Part shown: positions 31,716 through 42,295 of the stretch, piece by piece | How the letters are laid out: every line of letters starts with the position of its first letter | How positions within the stretch are numbered: the first letter of the stretch is position 1 | Origin: Phymatolithon calcareum | Lineage: Eukaryota; Rhodophyta; Florideophyceae; Hapalidiales | Assembly (NCBI GenBank): GCA_977006965.1 | Contig: OZ345363.1 | Coordinates: 2,170,001 to 2,234,000 of the forward strand | Length of the DNA: 64,000 nucleotides | Reading direction: 5' to 3' | The notes under the pieces: generated by a model | Databases searched by the model: none | What the model was told of the DNA's origin: nothing | What the model saw: only the letters and a program-made list of their open reading frames with translations | Position numbers and translations under genes: made by a program

Positions 31716-32139
31716 TGTGGGGTTTGAAACGCACAAGTCGGCACACTGGGTTTGGTCGGGTTGTTCCCTGGCGGAAAGCCGAGGGCGGTGCGAAGCGCCG
31801 ACCTTTATAGAAAAAACAATGGATCAAAGATGACTTGGCAATATGATAAATGGAACAATGGAAGAGTCTGGAAGCCGCGAAGCGGCTTCCTAGCCCGCCG
31901 CAAGCGCCGCCGAGGTGCTTACAGTGTAAGTATCTGTAAGCTGTAAGCGTCTGTAAGCTGTAAGCAGCGGTTCTAGGGTTTGCTCTTGGTTATCCTTCAT
32001 GCTGTAAGTACGCATCGAAACCTACGGTACCGTAATGACTGTAATGCTATCTGTAATGGCTTTCTGTAAATGCAGGCTGTAATGAGAATTTGAAGAGAGC
32101 AATTTGTATAAGAGAATGATAGTGTCGTTGGACGCCACA
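31716..32139. repeat. Solo LTR E1 inside element F
   Basis: 424 bp starting TGTGGGG and ending CGCCACA, flanked by AAACG/AAACA. It matches E2 at 46490-46916 throughout, including the palindrome GAAGCCGCGAAGCGGCTTC, the purine/pyrimidine word GGCGGTGCGAAGCGCCG, and a run of TGTAAGC/CTGTAAGC repeats before GCGGTTCTAGGGTTTG. No internal region or second LTR is attached. Confidence 0.7.
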
Positions 32140-32289
32140 AAACAGTACGATGATGAGGTCAACGAGAAGAAGAGGGAAGCCCGGGCGATGACGGTGGTAT
32201 CTTACACAGAGTCATCGACAAGAGAGAAGGCTCTACACAGTCTTCGAATGCCAATGCGCACCGAACATGCGGCAGCGAGGATTCTGGAG

Positions 32290-32660
32290 TTTACTTCCTG
32301 AGCGACTTCGATTGTTGCGAAAAAAATCAAGGATGGCAACCGGAGCCCGAATTGAAAGAAAGACGTTCCAGAAGGAACACAAATATGGATTGGCAGATAC
32401 AACCAATTCAGAGAAGGGACCTATCTATATCTCCGTCAATAAGGAGGAGAAATTCAGCCTAGATTTGTGTGGCAACAACACAAATGATATTCGCGGAAAA
32501 AAATTCAAGGCAGGCAACCGGAGCCCGAATGGAAAGAAAGACATTCCAAAAGGAACGCAAATATGGATTGGAAGGAGCAACCAATTCAAAGAAGGGACCT
32601 ATCTATATCTCCGGCAATAAGGAGGAGAAGGTCAGCGTAGATTTGTGTGGCAATCAACAC
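32290..32660. repeat. Tandem repeat in element F, about 175 bp x 2
   Basis: Two adjacent units share AAGGCAGGCAACCGGAGCC-like, AACACAAATATGGATTGG-like and GGGACCTATCTATATCTCCG words. In one frame they read IPKGTQIWIGRSNQFKEG, but the frames are not maintained between units. Confidence 0.7.
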
Positions 32661-32696
32661 AAAAGATATTCGCGGGACAGAAAACATATGAAAACT

Positions 32697-32845
32697 CAAG
32701 GTCGGTAAAAGCGACGAAGAAGGACGTGGTCCAAATCAAGGCCGGGAAAAGCGGCGAAGAAGGACGGGGTCCATATCAAGGTCGGTAAAAGCGGCGAAGA
32801 AGGACGGGGTCCAACACACGCAAGAAAAAGCTGGCGAAGAAGGAC
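32697..32845. repeat. Tandem repeat in element F, about 50 bp x 3
   Basis: The unit is CAAGGTCGGTAAAAGCGGCG followed by AAGAAGGACGGGGTCC, repeated with point changes and ending in a shorter, diverged unit. Confidence 0.7.
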
Positions 32846-32897
32846 AAGCAAATATTGCGAATCAATGATTAATACACTCTTCGAGTGTATGTGGCAC

Positions 32898-33087
32898 TGT
32901 AGACAGGCAATGCTGCACGGGTGTAATTAGCGACACTTACACTCTCTGCGATATCATAACGCCCCTGCCCATTTGAAGCGGCGATCTTGATCGCACCTTA
33001 GACTGGGCATCTCATCTTCTCATCGGAGAGAGATCACCCCTTTTCAAGATAAACCCATTCTTTGTCTTATCACGCCCAGTGATTACA
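32898..33087. repeat. Terminal direct repeat of F, right
   Basis: Matches the left copy over its whole length. Followed directly by GGTT and then the in-frame RT sequence of LINE D3. Confidence 0.75.
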
Positions 33088-33397
33088 GGTTCTTACATCT
33101 TCGGCGGAGCATAATATCCAGTGCTGACTCAATAATCTTTCGGACTTGACTCAGTAAAGATATTAGTCGGAAATTTTTTGGATCGTCATGGGCTCCTTTC
33201 CTGTGCAGCCGGACTACGAGTTCTTTTAGCCACGCTGTCCAGAGAACTCCACATCTTTCGCAGGCGGTCCACAGCTCAAAGACGAGGTCTGCACTTCTAT
33301 CCAGGTCAGCTTTCATCATTTCGGTCTTCACCTCATCCAGCCCTGGGGCCTTCTTGGTCGGAGCTTTGAGGAATGCGTTTCTGATAAGGACGCGCAT
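33088..33397 (-). pseudogene. LINE D3 ORF2: RT fingers segment
   Basis: Encodes AFLKAPTKKAPGLDEVKTEM, the VVRLHRKGAHDDPKNFRLIS block and LLSQVRKIIESALDIMLRRR, matching the same blocks in A1 (16082-16492). It is bounded by element F on one side and the MULE on the other. Confidence 0.85.
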
Positions 33398-33420
33398 ATG
33401 CGAAGGGCAACGGAAATAGG

Positions 33421-33590
33421 GCTAAAGATTTTCCCTGTCACCAATTTTCACGTCCGTGTCACTAAATTGTAAAACAGCACGTCTGTGTCACTAATATGAA
33501 AAACGGCACGTCTGTGTTACTAATCAGAGAAAGGATGGTTCAGCGTCACTAATCCTAAAAATTGCTCTTCTGTGTCACTCATAGCAACTC
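33421..33590. repeat. Left terminal array of the MULE
   Basis: Six spaced copies of [GT]TGTCACTAA-type words at roughly 20-35 bp intervals, several preceded by CACGTCTG. They are inverted relative to the right array. Confidence 0.8.
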
Positions 33591-34269
33591 AATAAGACAC
33601 ATTTATGCTCTTCGGCAAAAGTTTCGGAAAACTTTTCGAAATATCAATGCCTATCATGTGAATAGACTTTGTCTCTACTACACATGTCGAGTGCTGAAAG
33701 TGATTGCATCTCTGAATGCAGTCGTGATCACGGCCGTATAGAGCGACTGTGGTTGATGCAGCTACATTCCTATCCACTTGCAGAAAGCTCTCCTCGCTCC
33801 AATATACAAGAATAGGACACACCGGAACCAGGGAAACTATCGCCAAGCAAGTAAATTATCGAGAGTGCTATCGATATGAAACTGGTCGAGATGTTCGTTA
33901 ACCACTGGTATCAGCTTGGAATCCAAAGGCATAGATCTGGCCATTATAAGAGCCACGGAACAGGTGAAAGGAGAACAACTATCGAGAAGCTGATCAAAAA
34001 AAGATATCAGGCACATTTAGCTGCTTTTCTCGTCCAAGCCCGATATTGGTTCCGTGTGCATCTACAGAAAAGCAATTCGATTTCTAAAAATTCCGATAGT
34101 TATCATATTTAAGCCGATAGGGACTAGCGCCGGCGGTAAAGAAAAGGTAAGCGAGGAAGAAACTAAAGCAACAGGGATATCAATTTCCAGCTGTGGTGGT
34201 GGGACACCTTTCCTCGTTCAAAATTCCGTACTATAAAGTGGCGAGAAAAAACTTCCTGAATCGAACGAG

Positions 34270-35065
34270 CAACGTAATGGAAGCCTGGGTCTGCGCAATA
34301 GCCTGTGACTGAGGCATTTATGCCACTGTAATGAGTTTCAACATTTGGTGATGCCGAAAAGAAGTAGCGTTCAGTGTACAGGGGTGTACCACATGGCCCC
34401 CTCAGTCCGAGTTTGTAGATCAATCTCATGGATGAGTTTTCCGAGCGGATGAGCAACATTCTGAGCACCTGGGCGGATGTTCCGGCTATCCTATTCCTAG
34501 ACAACGTTCTGTTGTAAGCGAAAACACTCATGCTGGTAAGGCTTTTTGACTGGATTCTGTCTTAAGAAGATCTTCTTATTTTTTTGGTGTAACACGATTC
34601 AGTAGTGTACAAAACACACCTCTAGTCTCCTCCTAAAATCAAAGGTACAGCGCGTGTGACATTAAGCTCACGAAAAATATCCCGACCCACGTTCCGAAAA
34701 TCACGTATCTTGGAGTTTCCCGAGGTCCCACGAGAGTATCAGAAACGAAAACGCTACGACGCCTGAAGTATGCAAGGTCCAGCATGCATGCGATAAGCAT
34801 ACTTGGAATATTCAAGGAAGGGCTGTCCATTCAAAATGCATCCAGGTGTATAAAGCACTACTCCAGCCACGCTGGGAATACGGAATGCATCTAATGCCAT
34901 AGCCAAAAAAACGTTCAGACCACCACAAGGAAGTTGAACAAACTTTCTTCAGCCGAGCATTCGGACCGATGGAAAGAGGAAGTACAGACAGATTCCGCAT
35001 TATGTGCCGAATCCAAATACGGGAGATCCTTTCTTGCGAGATTCTGAGGAGGAAAATGGCAAAAG
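34270..35065 (+). pseudogene. LINE family D fragment D5 inside the MULE
   Basis: On the plus strand are a damaged RT motif B region (GVPHGPLSPSL, stop, INLMDEFSERM), LFLDNVLL in place of FADDVLL, then ITYLGVSRG, and VYKALLQPRWEYGMHL followed by VEQTFFSRAFGPMERGSTDR. About 120 bp between the two parts is not matched. It is the most diverged D copy in the window. No duplication was found, so capture by the MULE or an old insertion are both possible. Confidence 0.7.
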
Positions 35066-35746
35066 AAAAATGGACTTTACAAAATCCGCCTGAAAACTCA
35101 AATGACACTGTCCCGATAGATAACAGATCAACTTTTGTTGAAGAAGTCATTGGTCATCATTGTGGAAGCAAAATTTTATGTCAACAATATCCCCAGAATC
35201 GGGAACACCGGGGAAGCACAGCAGCCTTTGGGCCCAAATAAACCAAATAAATGCCGGGCCAAATTACTGCCGTGGTCCCCCAGTGATCCCTGAAAAGAAC
35301 AGAGAGCTTTTTTGTTTAGCACATCATTTGCAACCAATGACGGATTGTGAAATAGAACCACTGTTGACCTCTTTTGGGTTACGTGTACATTGTAACGGAA
35401 CCCGCTCCCGCGCTTGCTTCCATTCCTGGATATAGCAGTTACACTGATACCCCGTTTCTTGGCGATTTCGTGGCCTGACTCTGCAGACCGCTCGAATATT
35501 CTGAGCGTTCGGCAAGGCTATCTATTCTTGTCATGACTCTTTTCATTAGCGTAAAGCATGGGCACAACATAAAAAATGCAATATCTCAATTTACGGTGAT
35601 GCTCTGAGACAAATCCAATGCCAAGGTACCAGCCTTATTTATAGTGGCATGAAACGTTCAAAAGGCAGCAATGTTTAATTTGTGGTAATGGAACCAAAGT
35701 GAGAGACTAATAACATGTTATGAGAAAAGGGAGCAAAATAAATTAT

Positions 35747-37988
35747 TCAAATCAGTGGATTTTGATCAGGAGTCATGTGCACGAAAGCTGGAGCAGTGCG
35801 CCGTGGACGAGCAGCTCTGCGACGTCCTGCAATTGGACGGTCATCTGCAGCAACTGGAATACGCTTTCCTGTCGTGTGTAACGTAGAACAAATAGAGTGC
35901 TTGCACGCGAAATATCTCATGAATTGTAAACAAGTGCAATGATGCGTCACTAATTCCAGTTCCAGAAGTGATCCATCAGGAAACAGCATTGCAGAATTCT
36001 TATCCTCCTCGGCTGAGTCTGCAGCCGTTATAATTGATTGAGCCCATTCTTTCGCACAGTTAAAATACCCATTCGTATTCAAATCAATTGGTCTCAAAAC
36101 GTGTACATTTGTTCTTCACGCTTCAAATTCGTCCCATGCTTCTGCAAACATCTCTTTCATAGACGTTCCAAGATTTGGGTTCGTTATAAACCCATAGTTC
36201 CTGTACTCCGAAATGCATTCTGCCGCAGTCTCCTTCACAGTATGCCACGTTTCACGACACTTGTCATAAGAGGAGTTGTACGTTTCGAGACAGGTGTCAG
36301 CCGAGATTCCGTTCTCACGAGCGCTCCGTGGAGAGATAAAGTACCCTCCAGACTCATCCTCTGCGAAAAACTTTCCGGGATTTGCATCAAAGATAATCTG
36401 CAACTCGACAGCGCAAGAGAAAGCTCTTCTTATTCGTCCACGAGCATGGTTTGTGAGTCGAATATTGCTCCTCAAATCCAAGCTTCCCATTGGAGGAGGA
36501 CACTTACTGCATCCAAACTTGAGTGATTGGTAACGGAAGAATGAATGCATACCGTCTAAAAAGGACACCAATGTCATCCGAGATCCTCGGTTGATGGCTT
36601 TCAGCGTGTGGTTGTTGAAGCTTTCCAACCCGTTGTTATCCAACGGAACGAATCGACCCAAAGAAGCAGTTGACCAGCCATCTCGACTAGGAGCGAAGTA
36701 TTGCGTTGAAAGATTTTCCGCCATATCATGATGATAGTCCGTCAGCAATGTTGCTGTGACCATGTCGGTGCCGTTACGAAATAAATCTTCGTTTGGAATA
36801 CGTTGGAGCCATCTGAAAATCCCATTAATGTACGTTAGATGGGACTCGCGCTGCACAGTTAGCCACTTGTTTCCGTTCCCTCGTTGTCAGGCCTTCGGGC
36901 GCCGTGAGGTTCCATTTACCCTTGATATCTCTGTTGTTTTTGAGAGCATGGAAGAAACAATTGCCAACGGATGCATCAGGAAACACGGATCTGAACGCGT
37001 TTTGAATTGCTGGACAGTTGTCTGACATAGTGCAGTCAGGGTCACATTCAATATCCAAATTTCCCAAACAGGTTTTAGTGCAGCGGAAAAAGCTTTCGAA
37101 CGTAGCTGTGTCTTCCTTGTTTGATACGCAGAGTGCAATTAGATTGAATTGATGACAAGCGTCCGTGACAATGACTGGGTAGTTGTTCAATAGAACTTTG
37201 TGTTTGGAGTCGGTAACCAGCTGCATTGTTGCTGTTTTATTCTCAACTCTTGCATAACTTCGCAGCAATGCGTCCGTGCTGAGAAAAACGCGCGCTATGT
37301 CATCACGCCGACGGCCCGGAAGAGCGTCTCCGGCGGCATTCATGACGTAAAAGTGATGAGGATCTTGGTCTCGGCTTCGCTGATAGTCGCACACGAAATC
37401 CCAGAGACCAGCAATAGTGCACTCGAAGTATTGCTTTGCTGCAACGGATCGATTTCGCTGGAGGAACCCACTAATTTGACACTTTTTGATACCTTCCACA
37501 TCAGAGCTCTGTGCTCCTCTCTTAGAAAGCTGGTCAATCAGTACCTTGTGCAACTCACTTGGCTTGATTCGCAAATTATATCTCATTGCGTCAAGGAGAA
37601 TGTCCTTGTGTGCCGTGAGAAGACCTCGTGATATATGTTCGGCACCGGAGTGATGATGTTCGACCCCTTGTTACTTCTCGAGTGTGAATAAACCAGTTTT
37701 CCAGTAGCGAACACGACGCAAGCGAAACTTACAGCCGAAGCGATAATGCATACTGCACTTGTAGTACATCTTATGTCCTTTCTCCTGGTCTTTGAAGAAC
37801 TTGTACGTGTCTTGCCCATACTTTTCGACGGCATCATCTTGATCTTCGGCCAGGATGTCAGGGACAACAACAATCCAATTCGTTACAACACGGGTTTGAC
37901 GATAGTTGATCACCGATGAATCGATAGTCGTCATGTGTGTAAAGTTTCGCAACAAAATGAGAAGGTCCTTGTGGGCAATCTCAAACAA
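35747..37988 (-). pseudogene. MULE transposase
   Basis: The N-terminal part has a Cys-containing FAR1/FLYWCH-like DNA-binding segment (FKDQEKGHKMYYKCSMHYRF then GCKFRLRR). The transposase core has VTDACHQFNLIALCVSNKED (first Asp), CTMSDNCPAIQNAF (second Asp), NCFFHALK (C-x2-H) and LDNNGLESFNNHTLKAI (Glu). The C-terminus has a SWIM zinc finger, HHCTCLQFMRYFACKHS (CxCx(n)CxH). The order and residues fit MULE transposases. A TAA (37671-37673), a frameshift near 36850 and a TGA (36116-36118) break the gene, so this copy is not autonomous as it stands. Confidence 0.88.
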
Positions 37989-38454
37989 TCAATACTTGGA
38001 GACAACTGAATTGGCGATTGAAGTGATTGGAAACTTGAACTGATCAGTTTACTGTTCGCCATCTTATAGCAACTCTATTTTTCTGGAGCACTAGTTCTCC
38101 TTCGGAATGTTCTGCTCCATATTAGACTTAATGGACCGTTCAGAGCAATTAATTATGCCTGCAGTTTTTCGAAAGCGTTGCCATTGACTGCGAAATACTA
38201 CTGCAAAGGTAAACATTCTTTTTGGAAAGGGTTCTTTACGTTTTGGGCCAGTTTAACTTTGTCGTGATTAGACCGTTAGAAATCTAAACATTACCACCCG
38301 ATGAGCATCAAATAAACTCTGAAAACTTTGTGCACAGCACCTGGAGCTTCCGAAAGTGGACTCGGCAACGAGTATTACTCAGTGCCAAATGCTGACGAGA
38401 GGAATAGACTTTTCAATAGCTATGTCTCGAAAATTGTTCATTTCTCGCTTCTTC

Positions 38455-38655
38455 TGTAATTTTAGTGACACAGTCGAACCGTTTGGAAGATTAGTGACAC
38501 TGAGATGTCATTCCTATAAAATAGTGACACCAACGCACTGTTTTTCAGATTAGTGACACTGACGTGCCATTTATAAGAATAGTGACACTGAAAGTCCTTT
38601 TTCGCAAATAGTGACACAGACGCGAGAATTAGTGACACTGAAAATATGCGTCCCG
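38455..38655. repeat. Right terminal array of the MULE
   Basis: Seven copies of TTAGTGACAC/AATAGTGACAC followed by TGA/AGA, about 25-30 bp apart, running to the element end. They mirror the left array. Confidence 0.8.
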
Positions 38656-38773
38656 GAAATAGGAGGATCTTTATCGCCATACTCCTTCATCTCGGCATGT
38701 CTGGGACACGTGAGCAGTGAACAGTGTTTTGTGCAATGGACGGCCATCTTGTTTCTTGACGTTCTTCTTGTCC

Positions 38774-39912
38774 TCATCTTCTGCATTCTAGCGATTTGCT
38801 CAATCGCCTTGGCCCATCCTTTTCTTCTACATCATCTAGGTATTCTTGATACTGTTGCCGCTTTCTTTTGTTCACCAACTTCCGTATCCTTTTACGGCAT
38901 TCCTCATATCGCTGCCAAGCCTCCTCTGACTCCTGTTCACGAGCTTTCTTGTGTAGTTTCTTGCGACGTTTAGACATCTGTTCCAGAGTTGTGTTCCAAA
39001 ACGGTTTGTTGCGCAGCGGGGTTGTTTTCTTCTGTCTCCATGGTTCACATAGCGTTTCGACACTTCTGTCGTATAGTTGGTCTAGTTGTTCTCGGGAACT
39101 GCACCGTTTCAAATCCTAGACGATTCCTGGAATGGTCTTTCCGTATATTTCCCGAACATGCTCTTGCATTCTGTCATCCCTCCATAGTTTCACAGATATT
39201 CGAGGCTTGTGGACCCTTCTATGCACTTTTCGAGTCGGGAAACTGGTTGTTACTGGTCGGTGTTGCGTATTACCAGTACATACATCTGCTGGTGAACTGA
39301 CCGCTGTCGGTGTAATGCCTTTGCTTACGAAAAAGTAGATGTTGCTCTTATAGCGCTTTGTGCGGAAACTGAAACCTGTCCAGGTTTTAACATCCCAGTT
39401 CTTAGCTGCTGCCCAACGAACAATTTGTTTGCCGCTCCTATTTGAGCGTAGGTCCCATCTGAGGTGGCGAGCGTTCCAATCACAGCACACAATTGCCTTG
39501 CCTCGTGCATATGTACTCACCATGATGAGGCATTTCTCAGTTTCAGATCTGGTTGCTGCCGGCGATATATAAACAGCTCCAACTTTCGAATCTCCCACTT
39601 GCGCGATGATCAATTGGAAATTTGTTTCCGCGTCCTTGAAGATCAGACGGCTTCCACAGAGGTTGCGGAAGAAAAGAGATACACCGCCAAAGTTTCGACC
39701 AGTCTGAGGAGGCGGGCGCACTGCGTTGAAGGAGAAGAAATCAGTCCGAATTTTCGCTTCTGGTCTCAAATGTGTTTCTGTTATTGCCAAAATGGCGATT
39801 CCATGGTTTCTCATCATTTTCTCTAGATACGTTGGGGTTTCCGGGGAGCCGCCAACATTTAAGGTTGCCAGACGCCACCTCTTCTTAAATGGCATTCTTC
39901 GTGGTTGTCTCT
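38774..39912 (-). pseudogene. LINE D3 ORF2: endonuclease and linker
   Basis: The start MPFKKRWRLATLNVGG overlaps the ORF1 stop by a few bases. Endonuclease motifs are ATLNVGG, ITETHLR, VCCDWNARHLRWD and KSNIYFF. The SDH-x-P site reads TQHRPVTT. A stop at about 39113-39118 and a frame change near 38780 interrupt the basic linker (RYEECRKRIRKLVNKRKRQQ). Paired with A1, this shows the two families share the same domain order. Confidence 0.85.
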
Positions 39913-40382
39913 TGGGGACCCGCAAGAGCGTCTGATGTCGTATCATTTGGAACTTCGGAATTGTGATTCGAGGCTTCTACTGCCCCTTGCGCAGCTAATT
40001 CGGCCGCTTCTGGGATGACGATTTCAGCTGCTCCTGGATTAACTTCTGTTTGTAAGCGAAGTGGGACATCATCCGTCTCTCTGTCAGTAGTATATGTGTT
40101 CCCTATCGCATTGCACTGTTCCGGACGAAAATCTGGTGACACCAGGTCTCACCTCTTTGCGGTCACAGCGCTCTCCACACCAAGGTCGAAGAATCTTCTG
40201 TTGGCAGCTTTCGCCATTCCTTGGTACCAATCTCGCGCAACAATATTGTCTGTCTTCGCCGCACAGTACCTCGCTCTTTCCCGTACCTTCCCCATGTTTC
40301 TTTTCTGGGCTACGAGAGCGTTTACTGTGTTGCCTGTGCTCAGCGCGTTCTCAAATGCGCTGAACCGTGGCATGTGAGTCAT
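39885..40382 (-). pseudogene. LINE D3 ORF1, C-terminal part
   Basis: Encodes FENALSTGNTVNALVAQKRN and then KVRERARYCAAKTDNIVARD before WYQ, resembling the central region of A1 ORF1 (IRKRMKKCAGY...NWY). An Ala/Glu-rich acidic tail follows. A TGA lies at 40149-40151. The N-terminal half is missing. Confidence 0.6.
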
Positions 40383-40570
40383 GTTCCCTGAGCGACAGAG
40401 ACTGGTGATGTGCGTTGAACTGTTTCGCTAAGCATGTTCAAGATATCCATGAGCTGGACGCATTCGATGCGACCGATAGTCCGTAGATTTGTGTGCAAAA
40501 ATTATATAAATCTCATTCCCTCAATTGAAGAAAAAGTGGCCTTCAATTGACGGAAAATTTCCGTCAAATA

Positions 40571-41570
40571 GGCACTAGGGGCTCAGATAGAATACCAGAC
40601 ATAAGAGTAGAGCCACCCTAGTGAGTGTAAACACAAAGAAACCAAACGACTGGACCGAACGGCCCACGAAAAAGAAACTGAAGATCTCTGGCGCGGCGTG
40701 GAGCCCGCGCCGTCACTTGTGACCATGACAATTCCGATGATAAAAGCGCGCATTTCGGGGGGTTCTCCGCCAAAATCGGAGAGCGCGATCAAGAACGCCG
40801 CCCTCCCGAAGACCAGCACAAGAGAGCCTACGCGCTGAAAGTCCACCAAGACGCTTCGGTATGAAAATAGTCAGATATCATACCGGTCCACCACTGTTTT
40901 CCGTGATGTCGGCCGTCACGAGTCCCAGGAGGCCACGGTGTGAAGAGCTGTCCATCGCGATTGTGATCCCCAATGATGGCCTTCCGATTTCCCTCCTGAG
41001 CTTGCATTCGTCAAAACGCGTCGCCCAGATGATGTGCCCCCGAGCAAGCTTCCGTTGAAGAGCGGCTCCCCGAAGTTTTCCCCCCGAGCGATCTCCCGTT
41101 GAAGAGCGCCCCCGAAGCTGTCCCCCTCCCCCCCCCGAGCGAGCTTCCTTTGAAGAGCGCTCCCGAAGTTGTCCCCCCGAGTGAGCTCCCGATCAAGAGC
41201 CTCCCACTCAAAGTTGTCCTCCTGAGCGGGCTTCCGCTTAAGAACCCCCTCCCTGATGTGTTGTCAACAGGCAAGAAGACGTTGCGCTTTCGAGGTTTTT
41301 GCACTACTTTGGCATTTTTTTACTACGGAGAAGAAGAACGTAGCAAGTGATGGATACTAGCGTTGGAGAAGACGGAGATGAGTAAATCAATTGTGAGTTG
41401 GGAACATAATTGTTACACAGAGAAGTTACTGAGATCCAAGCTGCTCTTTTGTCGGTAAATCTGGCCTTGCAAATAAAAACATAAAACTTCCCCCTTGTGA
41501 AGGTAGCACCTGAGGAAGCCTTGCCCGTATATTTGTATGACTGCGGGGCTTTAAAAAATTGCAATAAAAA
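40571..41570 (+). repeat. Repeat C, copy 2 (about 1 kb)
   Basis: The start (CAGATAGAATACCAGACATA) matches copy 1 at 3588, and the end (GTAGCACCTGAGGAAGCC...GGGGCTTTAAAAAATTGCAA) matches copies 1 and 3. The centre contains GC-rich sequence and a Pro-rich minisatellite at 41036-41260. No RT or transposase frame was seen. Confidence 0.6.
41036..41260 (+). repeat. Minisatellite, about 42-45 bp x 5
   Basis: The unit is close to CCCCGAGCGAGCTTCCGTTG plus AAGAGCGCTCCCGAAGTTGT. In one plus-strand frame (41099-41350) it encodes a repeating PPSELPLKSAPEVV-like peptide; on the minus strand it gives a Gly/Ser/Leu-rich peptide. Frames shift between units, so coding is uncertain. Confidence 0.65.
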
Positions 41571-41867
41571 AGTAGTTATTGCGAAATATATTTCAATTGC
41601 AAAAAGTATTTCGCAAAGTACCTCAATTGCGCGCGAGAAATCTTATTGCTATTGCTTGCCTAATTGCTCTGCTGGAAGCACTATCGAATAATTGAATTGG
41701 ACGAACCCTGGTCCTAGCTCTTCGCCGTATTAAAAAGCCATTGCATACAATTAGCGACTTGGAGCTGAATCTCGTCGGCAAATAGTATCTTCGAGTGCTT
41801 CGACATATGCTGAAGTGCCTTTTCCACTGTAAAATCTAATGTGCCCATGCACAAACTGCACAAGAAG

Positions 41868-42295
41868 AAGATATGAAGATTTTATTTAAAAGCTACCAAG
41901 GCTTCACCAGACGCTTGGGGCAACTTTTCAATTTCCAAACTTGTGTCAAGAGTGATACGCGGCTAGAAGTTGCGACCTAGTATGGTAGAGTACTAAAACA
42001 TACCTCTGGTCCTTAATGGGGCGTCGAAGGAAAAAAATACTCAAGTGCAGTCAACATACCGTACCTCTGGATGCGATTGTTGAACAAGAGTTATTCCGGT
42101 TACCTTGGTCTTCACAGCTTGAAACGTGGCCAGAACTTCATCGCGAAGAACTTGTACGAGCAAGGACTGGGGGGATATGTGCTAAGCGCTCCGAACAACT
42201 CTATTTGAGTACAAGGGCAGCTTCTCACTGTTTTGCGTGTAGTTCACAATCTACTCTACGAAAATCTTCTTCATTTGAATTTATTTATTTTTAAG
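41868..42295 (-). repeat. Repeat B, copy 3
   Basis: The tail (GCTACCAAGG...ACGCTTGGGGCAACTTT on the plus strand, after TTTATTTAAA) matches copy 2. The adjoining 60 bp with ACATACCTCTGG and CGAAGGAAAAAAATACTC also aligns to 24125-24170. The rest is unmatched. Confidence 0.5.

Larger units (their letters stand above)
31305..33087. mobile_element. Small LTR-type element F (1783 bp) inserted in LINE D3
   Basis: Two 190-bp direct repeats (31305-31494 and 32898-33087) start TGTAGACA and end GTGATTACA, with few mismatches, flanked by GGTT on both sides (31301-31304 and 33088-33091). The interior encodes no gag or pol that I can recognise. It holds a solo LTR of another family (31716-32139) and two tandem repeats. 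This fits a TRIM or LARD-like non-autonomous LTR element. No convincing primer-binding site was found next to either repeat. Confidence 0.75.
33421..38655 (-). mobile_element. Mutator-like element (MULE), 5235 bp
   Basis: A perfect 9-bp duplication GGAAATAGG (33412-33420 and 38656-38664) brackets the element, the length expected for MULEs. Both ends carry arrays of a TTAGTGACAC word in inverted orientation, about six at the left (33434-33584) and seven at the right (38461-38641). The outermost 45 bp align as imperfect inverted repeats (ATTTTC..TGTCAC.AATT.TC.CGT). The transposase is on the minus strand in the right half. The left half holds an old LINE D fragment and unassigned sequence. Confidence 0.9.
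29637..40400 (-). mobile_element. LINE family D, copy D3, split by an LTR element and a MULE
   Basis: The segments are 29637-31304, 33088-33420 and 38656-40400. Removing element F (31305-33087) joins the RT in frame across ...CKN and HRIQLGF.... Removing the MULE (33421-38655) reconnects the linker and RT with one frame shift. ORF1 is only partly present, so the copy is 5'-truncated. The 3' end has the family motif TTTTTGCAGCTAGGGC and an A-rich tail at 29637-29660. No duplication was found for D3 itself. Confidence 0.85.

Noticed and set aside
33421-38655. CRISPR-like array from the spaced TTAGTGACAC words
   Set aside because: The words are short and degenerate, inverted at two ends of one transposon, with no cas genes and a eukaryotic context.
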